Positions 44,447 to 55,651 of a stretch of DNA of 64,000 nucleotides are shown piece by piece. Position 1 is the first letter of the stretch, and each line of letters opens with the position of its first letter. Both the position numbers and the translations under genes were made by a program. The notes under the pieces are model-generated. The model worked only from the letters and a program-made list of their open reading frames with translations. It made no database searches and was not told where the DNA came from. Source of the stretch: an uncultured Flavobacteriales bacterium (GTDB lineage Bacteria; Bacteroidota; Bacteroidia; Flavobacteriales_D; Crocinitomicaceae); NCBI GenBank assembly GCA_903945495.1, contig CAJAVU010000107.1, positions 1 through 64,000 of the forward strand. The letters are read 5' to 3'.

Positions 44447-45910
44447 ATGAAGATACAAAGAATTCTTACAATACTATTCATACTTTTGGCTCAATTTGAA
44501 TTTGCGCAAAATTCAGTTCAAAAAGCGTTGAATACGTTCACGGCAGCATCCGAATTTGCAAATGCTGGAATTTCATTTTACGCGATTGACCTGACTTCAG
44601 GAGAGAAAATAGCTGAATACAATTCAAAATTAGCCTTACCAACAGCATCAACTGCTAAACTTTTTTCTACCGCTTCTGCGATTGAACTGTTGGGACCAAA
44701 TTACCGGCCAGAAACGCGGATTTATATTGATGGAAAAATTGACACTGAAGGCACTTTAATCGGAAATATTTGGATTCGTGGTGGTGGTGATGTCTCTTTA
44801 GGAAGTGATTATTTCACAGAAGATGGACATGAAAAAGATTTCCTCGTTACGTGGTGTGACACGCTTCAAAAATTAGGTATCAAAGCTATTTCAGGGGCAA
44901 TTATTGCTGATGGTTCTGAGTTTGGCTATTCTGGAATTCCAAAAGGTTGGAGTTGGAATGATATGGGGAATTATTACGGAGCTGGGGCTTCAGGAATTTG
45001 CCTATTTGACAACATGATTAAATACACTTTTAAAACAGGGGCAACGGCAGGAAGCAAAACTGAAATCACCTCAATGTGGCCAACTGTTCCTGGACTTGTG
45101 TTTCACAATTATGCAACATCACAAAACGTTACTGGCGACCATTGTTTTATTTTCGGCGGCCCCTACTCTTTGGATCGTTTTGCAGAAGGTTCACTTCCTT
45201 TAAACCGTCCAAAATTTGTTGTAAAAGGAAGTTTACCTGATCCAGAATATCAATTGGCTTATGAATTTTACGATCAACTATTAGCAAAAGGAGTTACAGC
45301 CAAAGAAGGTGCGAAATCTGCACGCCAATTGGATTTGATTCAGAAAAATCGCTACACTTCCAGTTATACTTTACTCTATACTCACAAAGGAAAAACAATT
45401 CAAGAGATTGCCAATTTGACGAATTTAAAAAGCATCAACCTATTTGCTGAAGGACTCTTGTGCTTGGTTGGTTACAAAATGGCTGGCAATGGATCTACTG
45501 AAGAAGGACTAAAACAAGTTGAGAAATATTGGGCGACAAAATTCAGTTTTGGTGGTATTTTCTTGAACGATGGAAGTGGGCTATCTCGCAGCAATGGTAT
45601 TTCAGCAGCAAGCTTTGTTGATTTATTAAAAGCAATGTCACTCTCTAAAAACTACGATGCCTATTTAAAAACACTACCAATTGCAGGGAAATCAGGAACT
45701 CTGGCTGGCTTATGTCGAGATCAACCAGGACAAGGAAGAATTGTTGCAAAAAGCGGAACGATGGATAAAATAAAGTCCTACGCTGGTTACGTCAATTCCA
45801 AGTCAGGCAAAAAAATTGCCTTTGCCATCGTCGTTACAAACTTCACTTCAAGCAGTAGCAACGTCGTTGGAAAAATGGAGAATGTCTTTAATGCTTTAGC
45901 CGTTTACTAA
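44447..45910 (+). CDS. dacB: D-alanyl-D-alanine carboxypeptidase/endopeptidase (PBP4 type)
   Basis: This 487-residue S13-family penicillin-binding protein trims peptidoglycan cross-links. I start it at ATG 44447, where the signal peptide begins (MKIQRILTILFILLAQFEFAQ); an in-frame ATG 72 bases upstream is less likely. The active-site SxxK is S68-T-A-K71 in LPTASTAKLFS. The SxN block is DGSGLSRSNGIS and the KTG block is AKSGTM. Its last 15 coding bases overlap the end of ddl on the other strand. Confidence 0.93.
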   Translation: MKIQRILTILFILLAQFEFAQNSVQKALNTFTAASEFANAGISFYAIDLTSGEKIAEYNSKLALPTASTAKLFSTASAIELLGPNYRPETRIYIDGKIDTEGTLIGNIWIRGGGDVSLGSDYFTEDGHEKDFLVTWCDTLQKLGIKAISGAIIADGSEFGYSGIPKGWSWNDMGNYYGAGASGICLFDNMIKYTFKTGATAGSKTEITSMWPTVPGLVFHNYATSQNVTGDHCFIFGGPYSLDRFAEGSLPLNRPKFVVKGSLPDPEYQLAYEFYDQLLAKGVTAKEGAKSARQLDLIQKNRYTSSYTLLYTHKGKTIQEIANLTNLKSINLFAEGLLCLVGYKMAGNGSTEEGLKQVEKYWATKFSFGGIFLNDGSGLSRSNGISAASFVDLLKAMSLSKNYDAYLKTLPIAGKSGTLAGLCRDQPGQGRIVAKSGTMDKIKSYAGYVNSKSGKKIAFAIVVTNFTSSSSNVVGKMENVFNALAVY

Positions 45911-46873
45911 TTCGACTTCTAGAATTTCTTTCCAAAAATCATGAATTGTTCCTCCCTCGCACTTAATCATTTGCGGAACAATACTCGCTGGTGAAAAACC
46001 AGGAGTTGTGTTCACTTCGATTACATGAGGTACGCCATTTACGACCATAAAGTCAATGCGTGAAATTGAACGCAACTGCATCAATTGATAAATGTATTTC
46101 GCCTGTTTTTGGACTTCATCGCGCACCTCATCACTAACACGAGCTGGAGTAATTTCTTTTGATTCTCCTAAGTATTTTGCAGCATAATCAAAGAATTCAT
46201 TTTCAGAAGCGATTTCCGTTAAAGGCAATGCATGAACACCGCTTTTCTTACGGTAAACGCCACACGTAACCTCTGTCCCATCTAAAAAAGACTCAATTAC
46301 GACAGTTCTTCCTTCTTTGAACGCATTTTCCAACGCTTCTGAAATTCCATCTTCAGTTTTCACTTTTGAAATCCCATAACTTGATCCGCTATCTGAAGGT
46401 TTTACGAAGATTGGAAGACCTAATTCTGCAACAATTTGTGCAGGTGTAAACTCATCTTTACGTATTAAGAAAAGTGATTTAGCCACTTTGATTCCAAAGT
46501 TTTTCAAAAATTGGTTGCAATACCATTTATCAAAAGACAGCGCCGATGCGAGCGGACTAGAATTCACATACGGAATCCCGTTCATCTCAAGCAAAGCTTG
46601 AATTTTTCCATTTTCTCCTGGATCACCATGAACATACACAAGTCCAGCATCCAATCGAACTTGCGAACCATTGTTGAATGTCATCGAATTCAAATCAAAT
46701 GGAAATTGCTTATCATCAATTTGCGCATACCATCCTTTGCGATCCACAACAATTTTGTAAACTGTAAAATCTTTCGGAAAGTTATCCTGAATAGTTTGCG
46801 CACTTTTTAACGAGATTTCCCATTCCGAAGAAAATCCACCGCAGAAGATTCCAATTATTTTCATTTGTGACAT
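45896..46873 (-). CDS. ddl: D-alanine--D-alanine ligase
   Basis: This 325-residue ATP-grasp ligase makes D-Ala-D-Ala for peptidoglycan. The N-terminus IGIFCGGFSSEWEISL, the ATP-grasp core VKPSDSGSSYGISKV, and the metal/substrate loop VIEVNTTPGFSPASIVPQM are intact. The start may be ATG 46873 or 46864 (MKIIGIF). It is convergent with dacB, whose product degrades the same dipeptide bond, and their coding ends overlap by 15 bases (45896-45910). A TACTTTCG box lies 5 bases upstream of the longer start and 14 upstream of the shorter. Confidence 0.95.
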   Translation of the reverse strand: MSQMKIIGIFCGGFSSEWEISLKSAQTIQDNFPKDFTVYKIVVDRKGWYAQIDDKQFPFDLNSMTFNNGSQVRLDAGLVYVHGDPGENGKIQALLEMNGIPYVNSSPLASALSFDKWYCNQFLKNFGIKVAKSLFLIRKDEFTPAQIVAELGLPIFVKPSDSGSSYGISKVKTEDGISEALENAFKEGRTVVIESFLDGTEVTCGVYRKKSGVHALPLTEIASENEFFDYAAKYLGESKEITPARVSDEVRDEVQKQAKYIYQLMQLRSISRIDFMVVNGVPHVIEVNTTPGFSPASIVPQMIKCEGGTIHDFWKEILEVELVNG

Positions 46874-46878
46874 TTTGA

Positions 46879-46886
46879 CGAAAGTA
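46879..46886 (-). promoter_or_regulatory. Possible variant -7 box of ddl
   Basis: TACTTTCG on the minus strand lies 14 bases from the ATG at 46864. If used, it favours the shorter ddl start over 46873, which is only 5 bases away. Confidence 0.3.
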
Positions 46887-47116
46887 TAATGAATCGAGCA
46901 ATCTGCTTTTAACTGTTCAAAAAGTTATTAGCAAATCACGTGTTGATTACTCTGATTAAACAACGAAAAAACATCATTTTATTCCCTTTTACGCATATAC
47001 TTGTTAACAAAACATACTTATCCATCTAAAAATCTAGCAAATACGGCACTTAACCAATGACGTTCATTTGTTGAAAAGGTTCAATTGCATCACTTTTTTA
47101 AAAAGTCCATTTACCT

Positions 47117-47124
47117 TATATTTG
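47117..47124 (+). promoter_or_regulatory. -7 promoter box of the HYR/CHU_C operon
   Basis: TATATTTG matches TAnnTTTG, 36 bases before the ATG at 47161. It rules out the in-frame ATG at 47085. Nothing else was seen in the 287-base gap from ddl (46874-47160) besides the ddl box. Confidence 0.55.
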
Positions 47125-47160
47125 CACCTAAAATTGGGAGACCACATATTCAAATTTCTA

Positions 47161-50100
47161 TGTTTCGATATTTACTACTATACGCTTTAACTTTAATGTC
47201 GTCCAACTTACTTGGACAGGCAACAATGTATGAAGCCAATTTTGAGCCACCATTCTTGGATTGGTCGGTTACAGGTGACGTTTCAAGTAACTCATGGATC
47301 AAAAACACATGTGCAGGAAATGGATCAAGCGCTGCAGGAACCTATGCCATGTATATCACAAAAGGAGGAGCGGTACCGGGCTGTGGAGCAACGGGTCAAG
47401 AGCAATTTGCTTATGACAATTCACCTTCTGGTATTAAGCAAACAATTGCATACACAACAATTGATGGAACGTGTGCTCAAAATCTACAAGCACATTTCGA
47501 TTATCGTATTCAAGGAGTTGTAAGTGAGGACATTGCAGAATTAGTGTACAGTACAAACGGCGGAGCAAGTTGGACTGTTGTTGGAAGTTCTTTTGCTTCA
47601 TCGGCAATTTGGTCAACTTCTACAGTTTCATTGCCACTTTCATTAAACTATTCAACCTTTCTTTTAGGTGTTCGATTTACATACAATGACGCGACAATCA
47701 ATGGAACACCAATTGCAATTGACAACTTTAGTGTAACAGGAACTGACAACATTAATCCTGCATTAACGTGTCCTCCAACGCAAACATTACCAGTTTCTGC
47801 AGCGTGTTTAGCAATTGCAGATGATTACACAAAAAATCTTGTAGCTCTTTCAGATAACTGTACAGATTCAGTTGATATCAATGTAACACAAAACATTGCT
47901 GAAGGCGCAACAATTCCAATTGCTCCAGGTGGAAGTACAACAATTATTCTTACGGCATTTGACGAAGCAGGAAATTCAGCACAATGTTCATTTACATTGA
48001 ACATCATTGATGATATTGATCCAGCATTCACGACTTGCCCTGGTAACCAAACGGTTTATGTAAACAGTAGTTGTAATGCTGTTTTAGGAAATTATACTTC
48101 TCTAGCCGCAGCCACTGACAATTGTGCCGGTGCCGTTACAATTACGCAATCACCGGCAGCAGGAACAAGTGTTGGTGGGAATGGTACTATAACTCCAGTT
48201 ATTTTAACAGCAACCGATGTAGCTGGAAACACAGCAACATGTGCATTTAACGTAACTAATGCTGATACAATCTTACCAACAATTGTTTGTCCAAGCGCAC
48301 AAAACATTTTTGCAAATAGTGCTTGTCAAGCAGTATTACCGAATTACACTTCTCTTGCAGTTGTGAATGACAATTGCGTTCCAAGCTCAAGTTTACTTAT
48401 CAGTCAAACGCCAGCGCCGGGAACGTTGATTTCATCAGCACAACAAATCACACTTATAGTAAGCGGTGGTATCCCAAGTGGTTCTGTTTCTTGTCAATTC
48501 AACTTAGTACCAGTTGACACCATCAAACCGAATGTTATTTGTCCAACTGCACCAACATTATATGTCAATTCAAGCTGTCAACTTGCCTTACCCGATTACA
48601 CATCAGCAGTTGCGTGGACAGACAATTGTACTTCTTTGTTAGCTGACATGACATTTGTTCAAAATCCAGCAGGAGGAACATTGCTATCTGCAAATCAAAC
48701 AGTTTCAATAACAGCTTATGACGATCAAGGAAATAACGAAACATGTTTCTTTACACAAGTTGTTTTAGATACAATTTCACCTGTTTTAGTTTGTCCATCA
48801 AACCAAACATTGTATTCAAATGCAAGTTGTGTGGCTGCCTTACCGGATTATGTTCCATTGATCAGCTTAACAGAAAACTGTTTCTTTGCTTCAAATGTCA
48901 CGTATGTTCAATCGCCAGCTGCAGCTAGCAACATTAATGGTGTTACAACAATCACAATTACTGGAACAGATCAATCAGGCAACGATGGAACATGTTCATT
49001 CACTGTGACACCAATTGATACACTAGCACCAACTATTGTTTGCCCAAGCAACACAACGGTAAATACAAATGCTTCGTGTAACTACTCGTTGACATCTGTT
49101 ATTCCAAGTGCAACAATTTCAGATAACTGTACAACTTATGGTTCATTGATTCTAACACAATCTCCAGTCGCAGGAACTATACTAGCAATTGGTACACATA
49201 CAATCACATTAACTGCACAAGATCAAGCTGGAAATACATCAAGTTGTTCATATCAACTTACTGTTGCTGATCAAACAATTCCAACAATTTCTTGTCCTGG
49301 AACACAAAACATTCCAGTTACAGCAAGTTGTTCTGCAACTTTGTCTGACTATTTACCTTCAGTAACAGTATCAGATAACTGTACTTCGCTTGGGCAATTA
49401 GTCGTGACACAGTCTCCAGCGAGTGGAACTGTTATTTCTGCTAACACTTCGATTAATATTACCGTTCAAGATTTAGCTGGAAATACAAATACATGTTCAT
49501 TTACAGCTGTAATAATCGATGCAACTGATCCAGTTGTGAACTGTCCTACTACAGTAAACCTTGCAATTAATTCAAGTTGTCAATACTTGGTTCCAGATTT
49601 AAGTTCACAAGTAACAGGAACGGATAATTGTAGCTCATTCGCAAATATGACATTAACACAAAATCCACCAGCTGGAGCAACAGATGGTGGTTTAACAGCG
49701 GTTGTAATTACATTAACTGATCAACAAGGAAACAGTTCTACTTGTTTAACAATGTTAACACCAATTGATACTGATGCGCCAACTATTACATGTCCTTCAC
49801 CTGCACCAGTCAATAACGGTGCAAATTGCGATTTCGCATTAGGATATTATGGATCCACAGCATTAGTACTTGACAATTGTTCTGATTATTCAATAACACA
49901 ATCACCAGCATTTGGAACAATTGTTCAACCTGGCGATCACATCATCACTTTGAACGTTATTGATGCCGGAGGTAACACTGCTGAATGTTCATTTACATTA
50001 AGTGTTTTGGAAAATGTTTCTCCAACGATTACATGTCCGGCGAACATTTCAACGTGTGATCCGAATGTCACTTTCGCTGCTCCTTTATTTAATGACAATT

Positions 50101-51281
50101 GTTTAGTAGCATTGGTTCAAACAGATACGACAGGATTGGGTTCTGGTGATGTTTTCCCGGTTGGAACAACTACTTTGTCTTTCATGGCAATCGATTCATC
50201 AGCCAATTCTCAAACGTGTTCATTCCAAATTCAAGTATTAGACTTCCCTTCGCCGGCAGTAGCGTTGGAAGATACTATTTCACTTTGTCAAGTAACAAGT
50301 GCATTGGCTGAGGCGCAGGCTGCAACAAGTGGAACAGGTGAATGGACCTTGGTTTCGGGACAAGCGACGTTCAATAACCAATTTGCAAATGTGACTGGAG
50401 TGAATAACTTAGGTTTTGGAACAAACGTTCTTGCATGGACAATTACCTCAGCGCAATGTGGTGAAACTTCTGATACCCTAAGAATTATTGTTTCCCAACA
50501 ACCTTTACCTGCAAGTGCATTAGATACAATTATTGCATGTAATGATCTTAGCGTTCAATTATCTGCTACAAATCCTTTGTACGGAATTGGAACCTGGACA
50601 ACGACTCAAGGAGCAACGATTTCTGATATTCACGCAACAACCCCAGACGCGACTAATTTAGCGGCAGGTTGGAATAACTTTGTTTGGACAGTTACAAATG
50701 GTAGTTGCGCAGCAAGCTCGGACACTCTTCGCGTTTATAGTACGACGCAAGCAACAATTAATCAAGCTGACACTGCTCTTTGTTTAGAAAATGCATCCTT
50801 GAATTTAGTTGGATCTACTCCAGCAGCAGGTCAAGCAGGAACATGGAGTTTTCTATCTGGATCAGGTTCACTTTCATCAACAAATACGACATCAACAACA
50901 GTTAGTGGACTTGGCTTAGGGATTAACATTATCGTTTACAAAATGACAAATGAGGATTGTCCAAACACAACTGATTCTGTTGAAATCATTGTTTCGATGT
51001 GTGATGATTTTAATCCTGTTTTCCCAACTGTCATCACACCAAACTTTGATGGTAAAAATGATTTGTTTGAAATTGACTACTTAGAACTTGTTTATCCTGA
51101 ATGTAAAGTAACAATCTTCAATCGATGGGGATCTGTTGTTTATGAATCGGTCGGTTATAAAGACCCTTGGGATGGAACATTTAAAGGGGAAGATTTACCA
51201 ATGGGAGCTTACTTCTACAAAATTGAATTGAACGATGATAAATCGACAGTTTATAACGGTTCTATCAGTATCATTCATTAA
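47161..51281 (+). CDS. Secreted HYR-repeat protein with gliding-motility-type C-terminal domain
   Basis: This 1373-residue protein has a signal peptide (MFRYLLLYALTLMSSNLLGQ). An N-terminal MAM- or jelly-roll-like domain (about 20-200) is followed by ten HYR-type repeats of about 80-85 residues (about 200-1030). Each carries a CP near the start, a DNC (ENC once) in the middle and a C-F-type Cys at the end, for example DTIKPNVICP and TDNCTSL. Three PKD/Ig-like domains follow. The final about 90 residues (FPTVITPNFDGKNDLFEI... NRWGSVVYES) are the CHU_C/type B sorting domain of type IX secretion. A cell-surface adhesin is inferred. The PorP/SprF gene follows by 11 bases. Confidence 0.93.
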
Positions 51282-51292
51282 AAATTAGCCAT

Positions 51293-52324
51293 ATGAAAAG
51301 AATTAATTATACAATCGGATTAGTAGCGCTAAATTTTATGTTAAGTGCTGTAGCTTTTGGACAACAAGAATACCAATTTGCAAATACTGTCAACAATCCT
51401 TATTTATTGAATCCAGCAGCTGGTGGATTAACAAATGTAATGCAGATTGAAGCTTCAACGCGCATGCAGTGGTTAGGATATGATGGTGGACCAAAAACAA
51501 TTTTGCTTTCAGGTCACAGCCAAATTAAATTTGGTAAATCTGGCGGCAAAGTATTAGAAGAGTTTAATATTCGCGACGAAAAACTATTTGAAGGGCCTGC
51601 TGTTTCCACTTCTAAATCAAAGCATGTAATTGGTGGCAAAATTTGGAACGATGCGATTGGTCCATTTTCAAAAATGGCCATTCAAGCTAGCTATGCGTAT
51701 CATTTACCTTTGACAAAAAAGATAAATATTGGTGTTGGTTTAGGAATTGGATATAGTAATTTCCGTTTGAACGATTCAAAAGTAATTTTGCATCAAAATG
51801 ATGACAATGCTTATGCTCAATTCTTAGGGAACTCTTCACAACAAAGTTTTGCTGATGCTCAAGCTGGTCTTGTTCTATATGGCGAAAAGTTCTTCTTTGG
51901 TTTAAGCACGACTCAATTTTTAAAAAACAAAGTTGAATTGGATCAAATTTCTACTGCAAGCAACTTTAATCGACATTATTTCATGATTGCAAAGTATAAA
52001 ATTGAAGGAGAGGGTGATATTGCAATTGAACCGAATGTGGTTGTGAAAATGGTCCAAAACAGTCCAGTTTCCGTCGACTTTGGAGCACGTGCTTTATACA
52101 AAAACAGCAGTTGGTTCGGTGTCCAATTTAGAACTTCTAGTAGTTTGGTTTTTCAAATTGGTAGTAACTTAATCAAGAATCTATACATTAGCTACGCATA
52201 CGAAGCTTCAATGGGTAAACTGAGAACAGCAGGGAATTCTACTCATGAAATTCAACTGGGTTATTACTTGGGTAGAAATAGAAATATTGATAAGGAATTA
52301 AAAGAAAATTCAGAAAAACTATAA
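51293..52324 (+). CDS. PorP/SprF family type IX secretion membrane protein
   Basis: This 343-residue beta-barrel protein has a signal peptide (KRINYTIGLVALNFMLSAVAFGQ). The family opening QQEYQFANTVNNPYLLNPAAGGL, later KINIGVGLGIGYSN and the C-terminal HEIQLGYYLGRN are typical of PorP/SprF. These proteins partner with CHU_C-type secreted proteins at the type IX secretion machinery. It follows the HYR/CHU_C gene by 11 bases, so it likely serves that product. Confidence 0.92.
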   Translation: MKRINYTIGLVALNFMLSAVAFGQQEYQFANTVNNPYLLNPAAGGLTNVMQIEASTRMQWLGYDGGPKTILLSGHSQIKFGKSGGKVLEEFNIRDEKLFEGPAVSTSKSKHVIGGKIWNDAIGPFSKMAIQASYAYHLPLTKKINIGVGLGIGYSNFRLNDSKVILHQNDDNAYAQFLGNSSQQSFADAQAGLVLYGEKFFFGLSTTQFLKNKVELDQISTASNFNRHYFMIAKYKIEGEGDIAIEPNVVVKMVQNSPVSVDFGARALYKNSSWFGVQFRTSSSLVFQIGSNLIKNLYISYAYEASMGKLRTAGNSTHEIQLGYYLGRNRNIDKELKENSEKL

Positions 52325-52340
52325 TAATTGGTTAATTGAA

Positions 52341-53663
52341 ATGCGATTACTTTATTTCATTTTATACTTTACATTAAAATACACTTTGCGTGTCTTTTAC
52401 CCAAGAATTAAAACGGTAAATACACCAAAAATGTTTCTTGGTAGAACAATCTATGTGAGTAATCATGCGGCATCGTTCATGGATCCATTGGCAGTTGCAG
52501 CATTGCGACCACCAATCGTTTTCTTTATGACGCGCTCAGATATTTTCACGACGTTCATGAAACCAATTTTATGGGCATCGCACATGTTGCCTATTTATCG
52601 TCAACACGATGGCGTAAATACAAAAGATGAAAATGAAAAAGTATTTGAGAAATGTGCTCGTATCCTATCTTTTGGTAGAAATCTGTTAATCTTCGGAGAA
52701 GGCTTTACTGATGATACGTTTATTCGTCGTTTAAAACCTGTCAAAAAAGGAGCCGTTCGAATTGGCTTTTTCGCTTTGGAGAAAATCAACTGGAAAAAGA
52801 AAATCTACATTTCAGCAGTTGGATGCAATTATTCGGATCCGAATCAAATGCGAAGTGACTTATTGATTTCGACATCTGAACGCATTTGTTTAAATGATTA
52901 TCGCCAAGAATACGAGGAAAATCCAAACAAAACCATAACTGATTTAACGAAACGTATTGAGAAATTGATGCAAGAGCAAATCACGCATGTGGAAGAAAAA
53001 GATTGGGCTCCTTTCCATGAAAATGTGATGCGTTTGACACGCAAAGGAATGAACGCCTTAAATAGTAACACAGCAATACCTTTAGAAGAACGTTGGCATT
53101 ACTCACAAAATTTAGCACATTGGTTAAACGCCCGTAGTTCCGAAGATTTGACTCATCTTGAAGGACTAAAAACAGATATGGATCGTTATTTCTCACTCAT
53201 CAAGAAAATGAAAATTGAAGAGAATTACCTGTGTGAAAAATCAACGACAGGCGCGATTTCAAGAACTTCTGAACTGATGAAATTGATTTTCCTTTTCCCA
53301 TTTATGCTTTTAGGATTGATTCATTGTGCGCCAGTTTATTTGTTGGTAAAGAAATTCGTTGAGAAATCGTTCAAACGCAAAGTATTTTGGGGTTCCGTAA
53401 AATTGTTGCTAGGAATGATTGGTCTTGGACTTATTAATATTCCGGTGATTTTCTTATTTGAATCATTTGTTTACCCAAGTTATTGGCTTGGTTTTCTATA
53501 CTATACTTTCATCGGATTCTTTGGTTTAGCTGCCTATATGTGGTTCGTTAATTATAAACGTTTCAAAGAAAAAGGTCTTGTATCGAAAGCAGATTTATCG
53601 AAGTTCATCGCTAAGCGCAACGAATTATTAGAGAAAATTAAGGCTGAAATACCGGTAGCTTAA
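52341..53663 (+). CDS. PlsC-type glycerol-phosphate acyltransferase-like protein
   Basis: This 440-residue protein has an N-terminal acyltransferase domain (about 15-240) with SNHAASFMDP in place of the NHxxxxD motif (five residues lie between His and Asp, a spacing known in some Bacteroidota homologues). The second block is LIFGEGFTDD. Four hydrophobic segments in the C-terminal part (about 310-410) suggest membrane anchoring. It could acylate lysophosphatidate or another lipid; the substrate is unknown. It starts 16 bases after the PorP/SprF gene and ends 2 bases from the convergent crcB. Confidence 0.82.
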   Translation: MRLLYFILYFTLKYTLRVFYPRIKTVNTPKMFLGRTIYVSNHAASFMDPLAVAALRPPIVFFMTRSDIFTTFMKPILWASHMLPIYRQHDGVNTKDENEKVFEKCARILSFGRNLLIFGEGFTDDTFIRRLKPVKKGAVRIGFFALEKINWKKKIYISAVGCNYSDPNQMRSDLLISTSERICLNDYRQEYEENPNKTITDLTKRIEKLMQEQITHVEEKDWAPFHENVMRLTRKGMNALNSNTAIPLEERWHYSQNLAHWLNARSSEDLTHLEGLKTDMDRYFSLIKKMKIEENYLCEKSTTGAISRTSELMKLIFLFPFMLLGLIHCAPVYLLVKKFVEKSFKRKVFWGSVKLLLGMIGLGLINIPVIFLFESFVYPSYWLGFLYYTFIGFFGLAAYMWFVNYKRFKEKGLVSKADLSKFIAKRNELLEKIKAEIPVA

Positions 53664-53665
53664 AC

Positions 53666-54034
53666 TTATTTCGAAGCAGAAACACTCAAAAAGTAGATGA
53701 TTCCCAATCCTACGAATAGCGAAATCAAGATATTCACTAGTGCAATTGCATAATTTCCACTCTGAAATAATTGAATCGTTTCGTTACTAAATGAACTGAA
53801 CGTGCTGAAACCACCGCAAAAACCAATTACAATCAATGGCTGTATCCAAGCGTGTTCTTTCAATTGATTCGAAAAAGTGTATACAACCAAGCCTAAAATG
53901 ATGCAAGCCAATACATTCGATAAGAAAGTTCCCAACGGAAAATTTCCTACAAAAGCCTTCATTGCGCCTTTGCCAATTGCATAACGTGCAATGCTTCCTA
54001 ATCCTCCACCGATAAATATGTAAACAATGTTCAT
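53666..54034 (-). CDS. crcB: Fluoride ion channel/exporter
   Basis: This 122-residue CrcB/Fluc protein has four membrane helices and expels fluoride. Family motifs are GGGLGSIARYAIG at the N-terminus, NFPLGTFLSNVLACIILG and GFCGGFSTFSSFSNE. A single gene of this length should form a symmetric dimer. The start overlaps the PAP2 gene end by 4 bases. I see no fluoride riboswitch upstream, because the gene lies inside the obgE operon. Confidence 0.95.
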   Translation of the reverse strand: MNIVYIFIGGGLGSIARYAIGKGAMKAFVGNFPLGTFLSNVLACIILGLVVYTFSNQLKEHAWIQPLIVIGFCGGFSTFSSFSNETIQLFQSGNYAIALVNILISLFVGLGIIYFLSVSASK

Positions 54035-54618
54035 TTGACTTTTTCTGAAAAACGAAGATACAACAATCGATGAACTAGAAAAGCGATTAAACTGCCAACA
54101 AGCCCTCCAACGAACACATCTGACAAATAATGTACTCCAAGGTAAATGCGACTGTAGGCGATGATTATTCCGATGAATAGCAAAGGAAAAATCAATTTTG
54201 GGTACGCTTTCCGCAAAACCAAATAGACAAAAGTGATAATTGCAAAAAAGTTGGCAGCATGACTAGAAATAAAACCATATTCACCGCCTTTGTAATATTC
54301 ACCTGGTTTGATCAGATAATAATGTAGCTTTTCTGTTAAGAGTAAATTGTGAGATGGGCGATAACGCAAGAAAACGTTCTTAAACAAATGAACTGAAGTT
54401 AAATCTGTCAAAGCGATTGTTACACCAATCAATCCCAAAAACAAAAACAATTGATTGCGCGAAAGCGTTTTATATGCAAGATAAAGCAAGATTAAATAAA
54501 GCGGAATCCAAGTGATTCTAGCAGAAATCCACCACATCAATTCATCCATAAAAGGATTGTTCCAACCATTGATGGCCAAAACAATTGAGCGATCTATTTC
54601 CTCAAGAAATTCAATCAT
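54031..54618 (-). CDS. PAP2-family membrane phosphatase
   Basis: This 195-residue membrane protein has the three phosphatase motifs: [18 protein letters not shown] and [13 protein letters not shown], spread over about six helices. It dephosphorylates lipid phosphates such as undecaprenyl pyrophosphate or phosphatidic acid; the true substrate is unknown. The start overlaps the obgE end by 8 bases and its end overlaps crcB, so the three form one translationally coupled unit. Confidence 0.92.
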   Translation of the reverse strand: MIEFLEEIDRSIVLAINGWNNPFMDELMWWISARITWIPLYLILLYLAYKTLSRNQLFLFLGLIGVTIALTDLTSVHLFKNVFLRYRPSHNLLLTEKLHYYLIKPGEYYKGGEYGFISSHAANFFAIITFVYLVLRKAYPKLIFPLLFIGIIIAYSRIYLGVHYLSDVFVGGLVGSLIAFLVHRLLYLRFSEKVK

Positions 54619-55603
54619 GATTTAAACGTTCCCAAATCAAATCTTTCAGTTCTGTTAAGCCTTTTTCAGCAACTGAGGAAATAAACAAATATGGAATCTT
54701 TGGCAAATCTTTTTTGATATCTGCAATTAATTCATCATCCAACATGTCTGATTTTGTAATTGCCAACAAACGTTCTTTGTGCAATAATTCTGGATTGTAT
54801 TGCTTTAATTCGTTCAACAAAACTTTGTATTCTGCATGAATATCATTGCTATCCGCTGGAATCATGAACAACAACAATGAATTTCGTTCAATGTGACGTA
54901 AGAAACGTAACCCAAGTCCTTTTCCTAAATGGGCACCTTCAATAATTCCCGGAATATCAGCCATAATAAACGAACGATAATCACGGTATTTTACGATTCC
55001 AAGGTTAGGTCGAACCGTGGTAAATGCATAATCACCAATTTCTGGTTTTGCAGAAGACAACACGGATAAAAGCGTACTTTTTCCAGCATTTGGGAAACCA
55101 ACTAAACCAACATCGGCTAATACTTTCAATTCTAAAATCTTCCATCCTTCTCTACCTTCTTCTCCCGGTTGAGCAAAACGAGGCGTTTGATTGGTTGGCG
55201 ATTTGAAATTGTTATTTCCTAATCCACCACGTCCACCTGGTTGAATGATTCTTTCTTCCCCTTCTTCTGTGATTTCAAACAAAATTTCTCCAGTTTCCAT
55301 GTCACGAGCAACGGTTCCTAATGGAACATCGATGTATTCATCTGCTCCTTGAGATCCTGTTTGAAGATTTGCAGAACCATGTCCACCGTGTTTCGCTTTG
55401 ATGTGCTTCTTGAATTTCAAGTGAAGCAATGTCCACAATTGAGCATTACCACGCACGATGATATGACCTCCACGTCCTCCATTTCCTCCATCAGGTCCAC
55501 CCAACGGAATGTACTTCTCTCTACGGAAGTGAGTTGATCCTCCTCCTCCATTTCCTGAAGTACAATGAATTTTTACGTAATCAACAAAATTATCAGAGGC
55601 CAT
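54611..55603 (-). CDS. obgE: Obg family GTPase
   Basis: This 330-residue GTPase takes part in ribosome assembly and stress control. The N-terminal Obg fold (about 1-158) is Gly-rich ([24 protein letters not shown]). The G domain has G1 [11 protein letters not shown]2/switch (DYAFTT), G3 DIPGIIEGA and G4 TKSD. The C-terminal domain found in E. coli is absent, as in many Bacteroidota. It starts the obgE-pap2-crcB unit. Confidence 0.96.
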   Translation of the reverse strand: MASDNFVDYVKIHCTSGNGGGGSTHFRREKYIPLGGPDGGNGGRGGHIIVRGNAQLWTLLHLKFKKHIKAKHGGHGSANLQTGSQGADEYIDVPLGTVARDMETGEILFEITEEGEERIIQPGGRGGLGNNNFKSPTNQTPRFAQPGEEGREGWKILELKVLADVGLVGFPNAGKSTLLSVLSSAKPEIGDYAFTTVRPNLGIVKYRDYRSFIMADIPGIIEGAHLGKGLGLRFLRHIERNSLLLFMIPADSNDIHAEYKVLLNELKQYNPELLHKERLLAITKSDMLDDELIADIKKDLPKIPYLFISSVAEKGLTELKDLIWERLNHD

Positions 55604-55618
55604 ATTCGATTTTTTTTA

Positions 55619-55626
55619 CAAAGATA
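55619..55626 (-). promoter_or_regulatory. -7 promoter box of obgE-pap2-crcB
   Basis: TATCTTTG on the minus strand lies 15 bases upstream of the obgE ATG at 55603. It lies just downstream of the adk terminator. Confidence 0.55.
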
Positions 55627-55651
55627 GGACTTTACAGTCAATAAACTAAAA

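Noticed and set aside
47085-47160. Longer N-terminus for the HYR/CHU_C protein
   Set aside because: It begins upstream of the TATATTTG box and lacks a signal peptide, while the ATG at 47161 begins a clear one.
47755-50245. Long region of similar segments that might be DNA repeats or CRISPR-like
   Set aside because: They are protein-level HYR repeats of about 250 bases in one coding frame, with diverged DNA.
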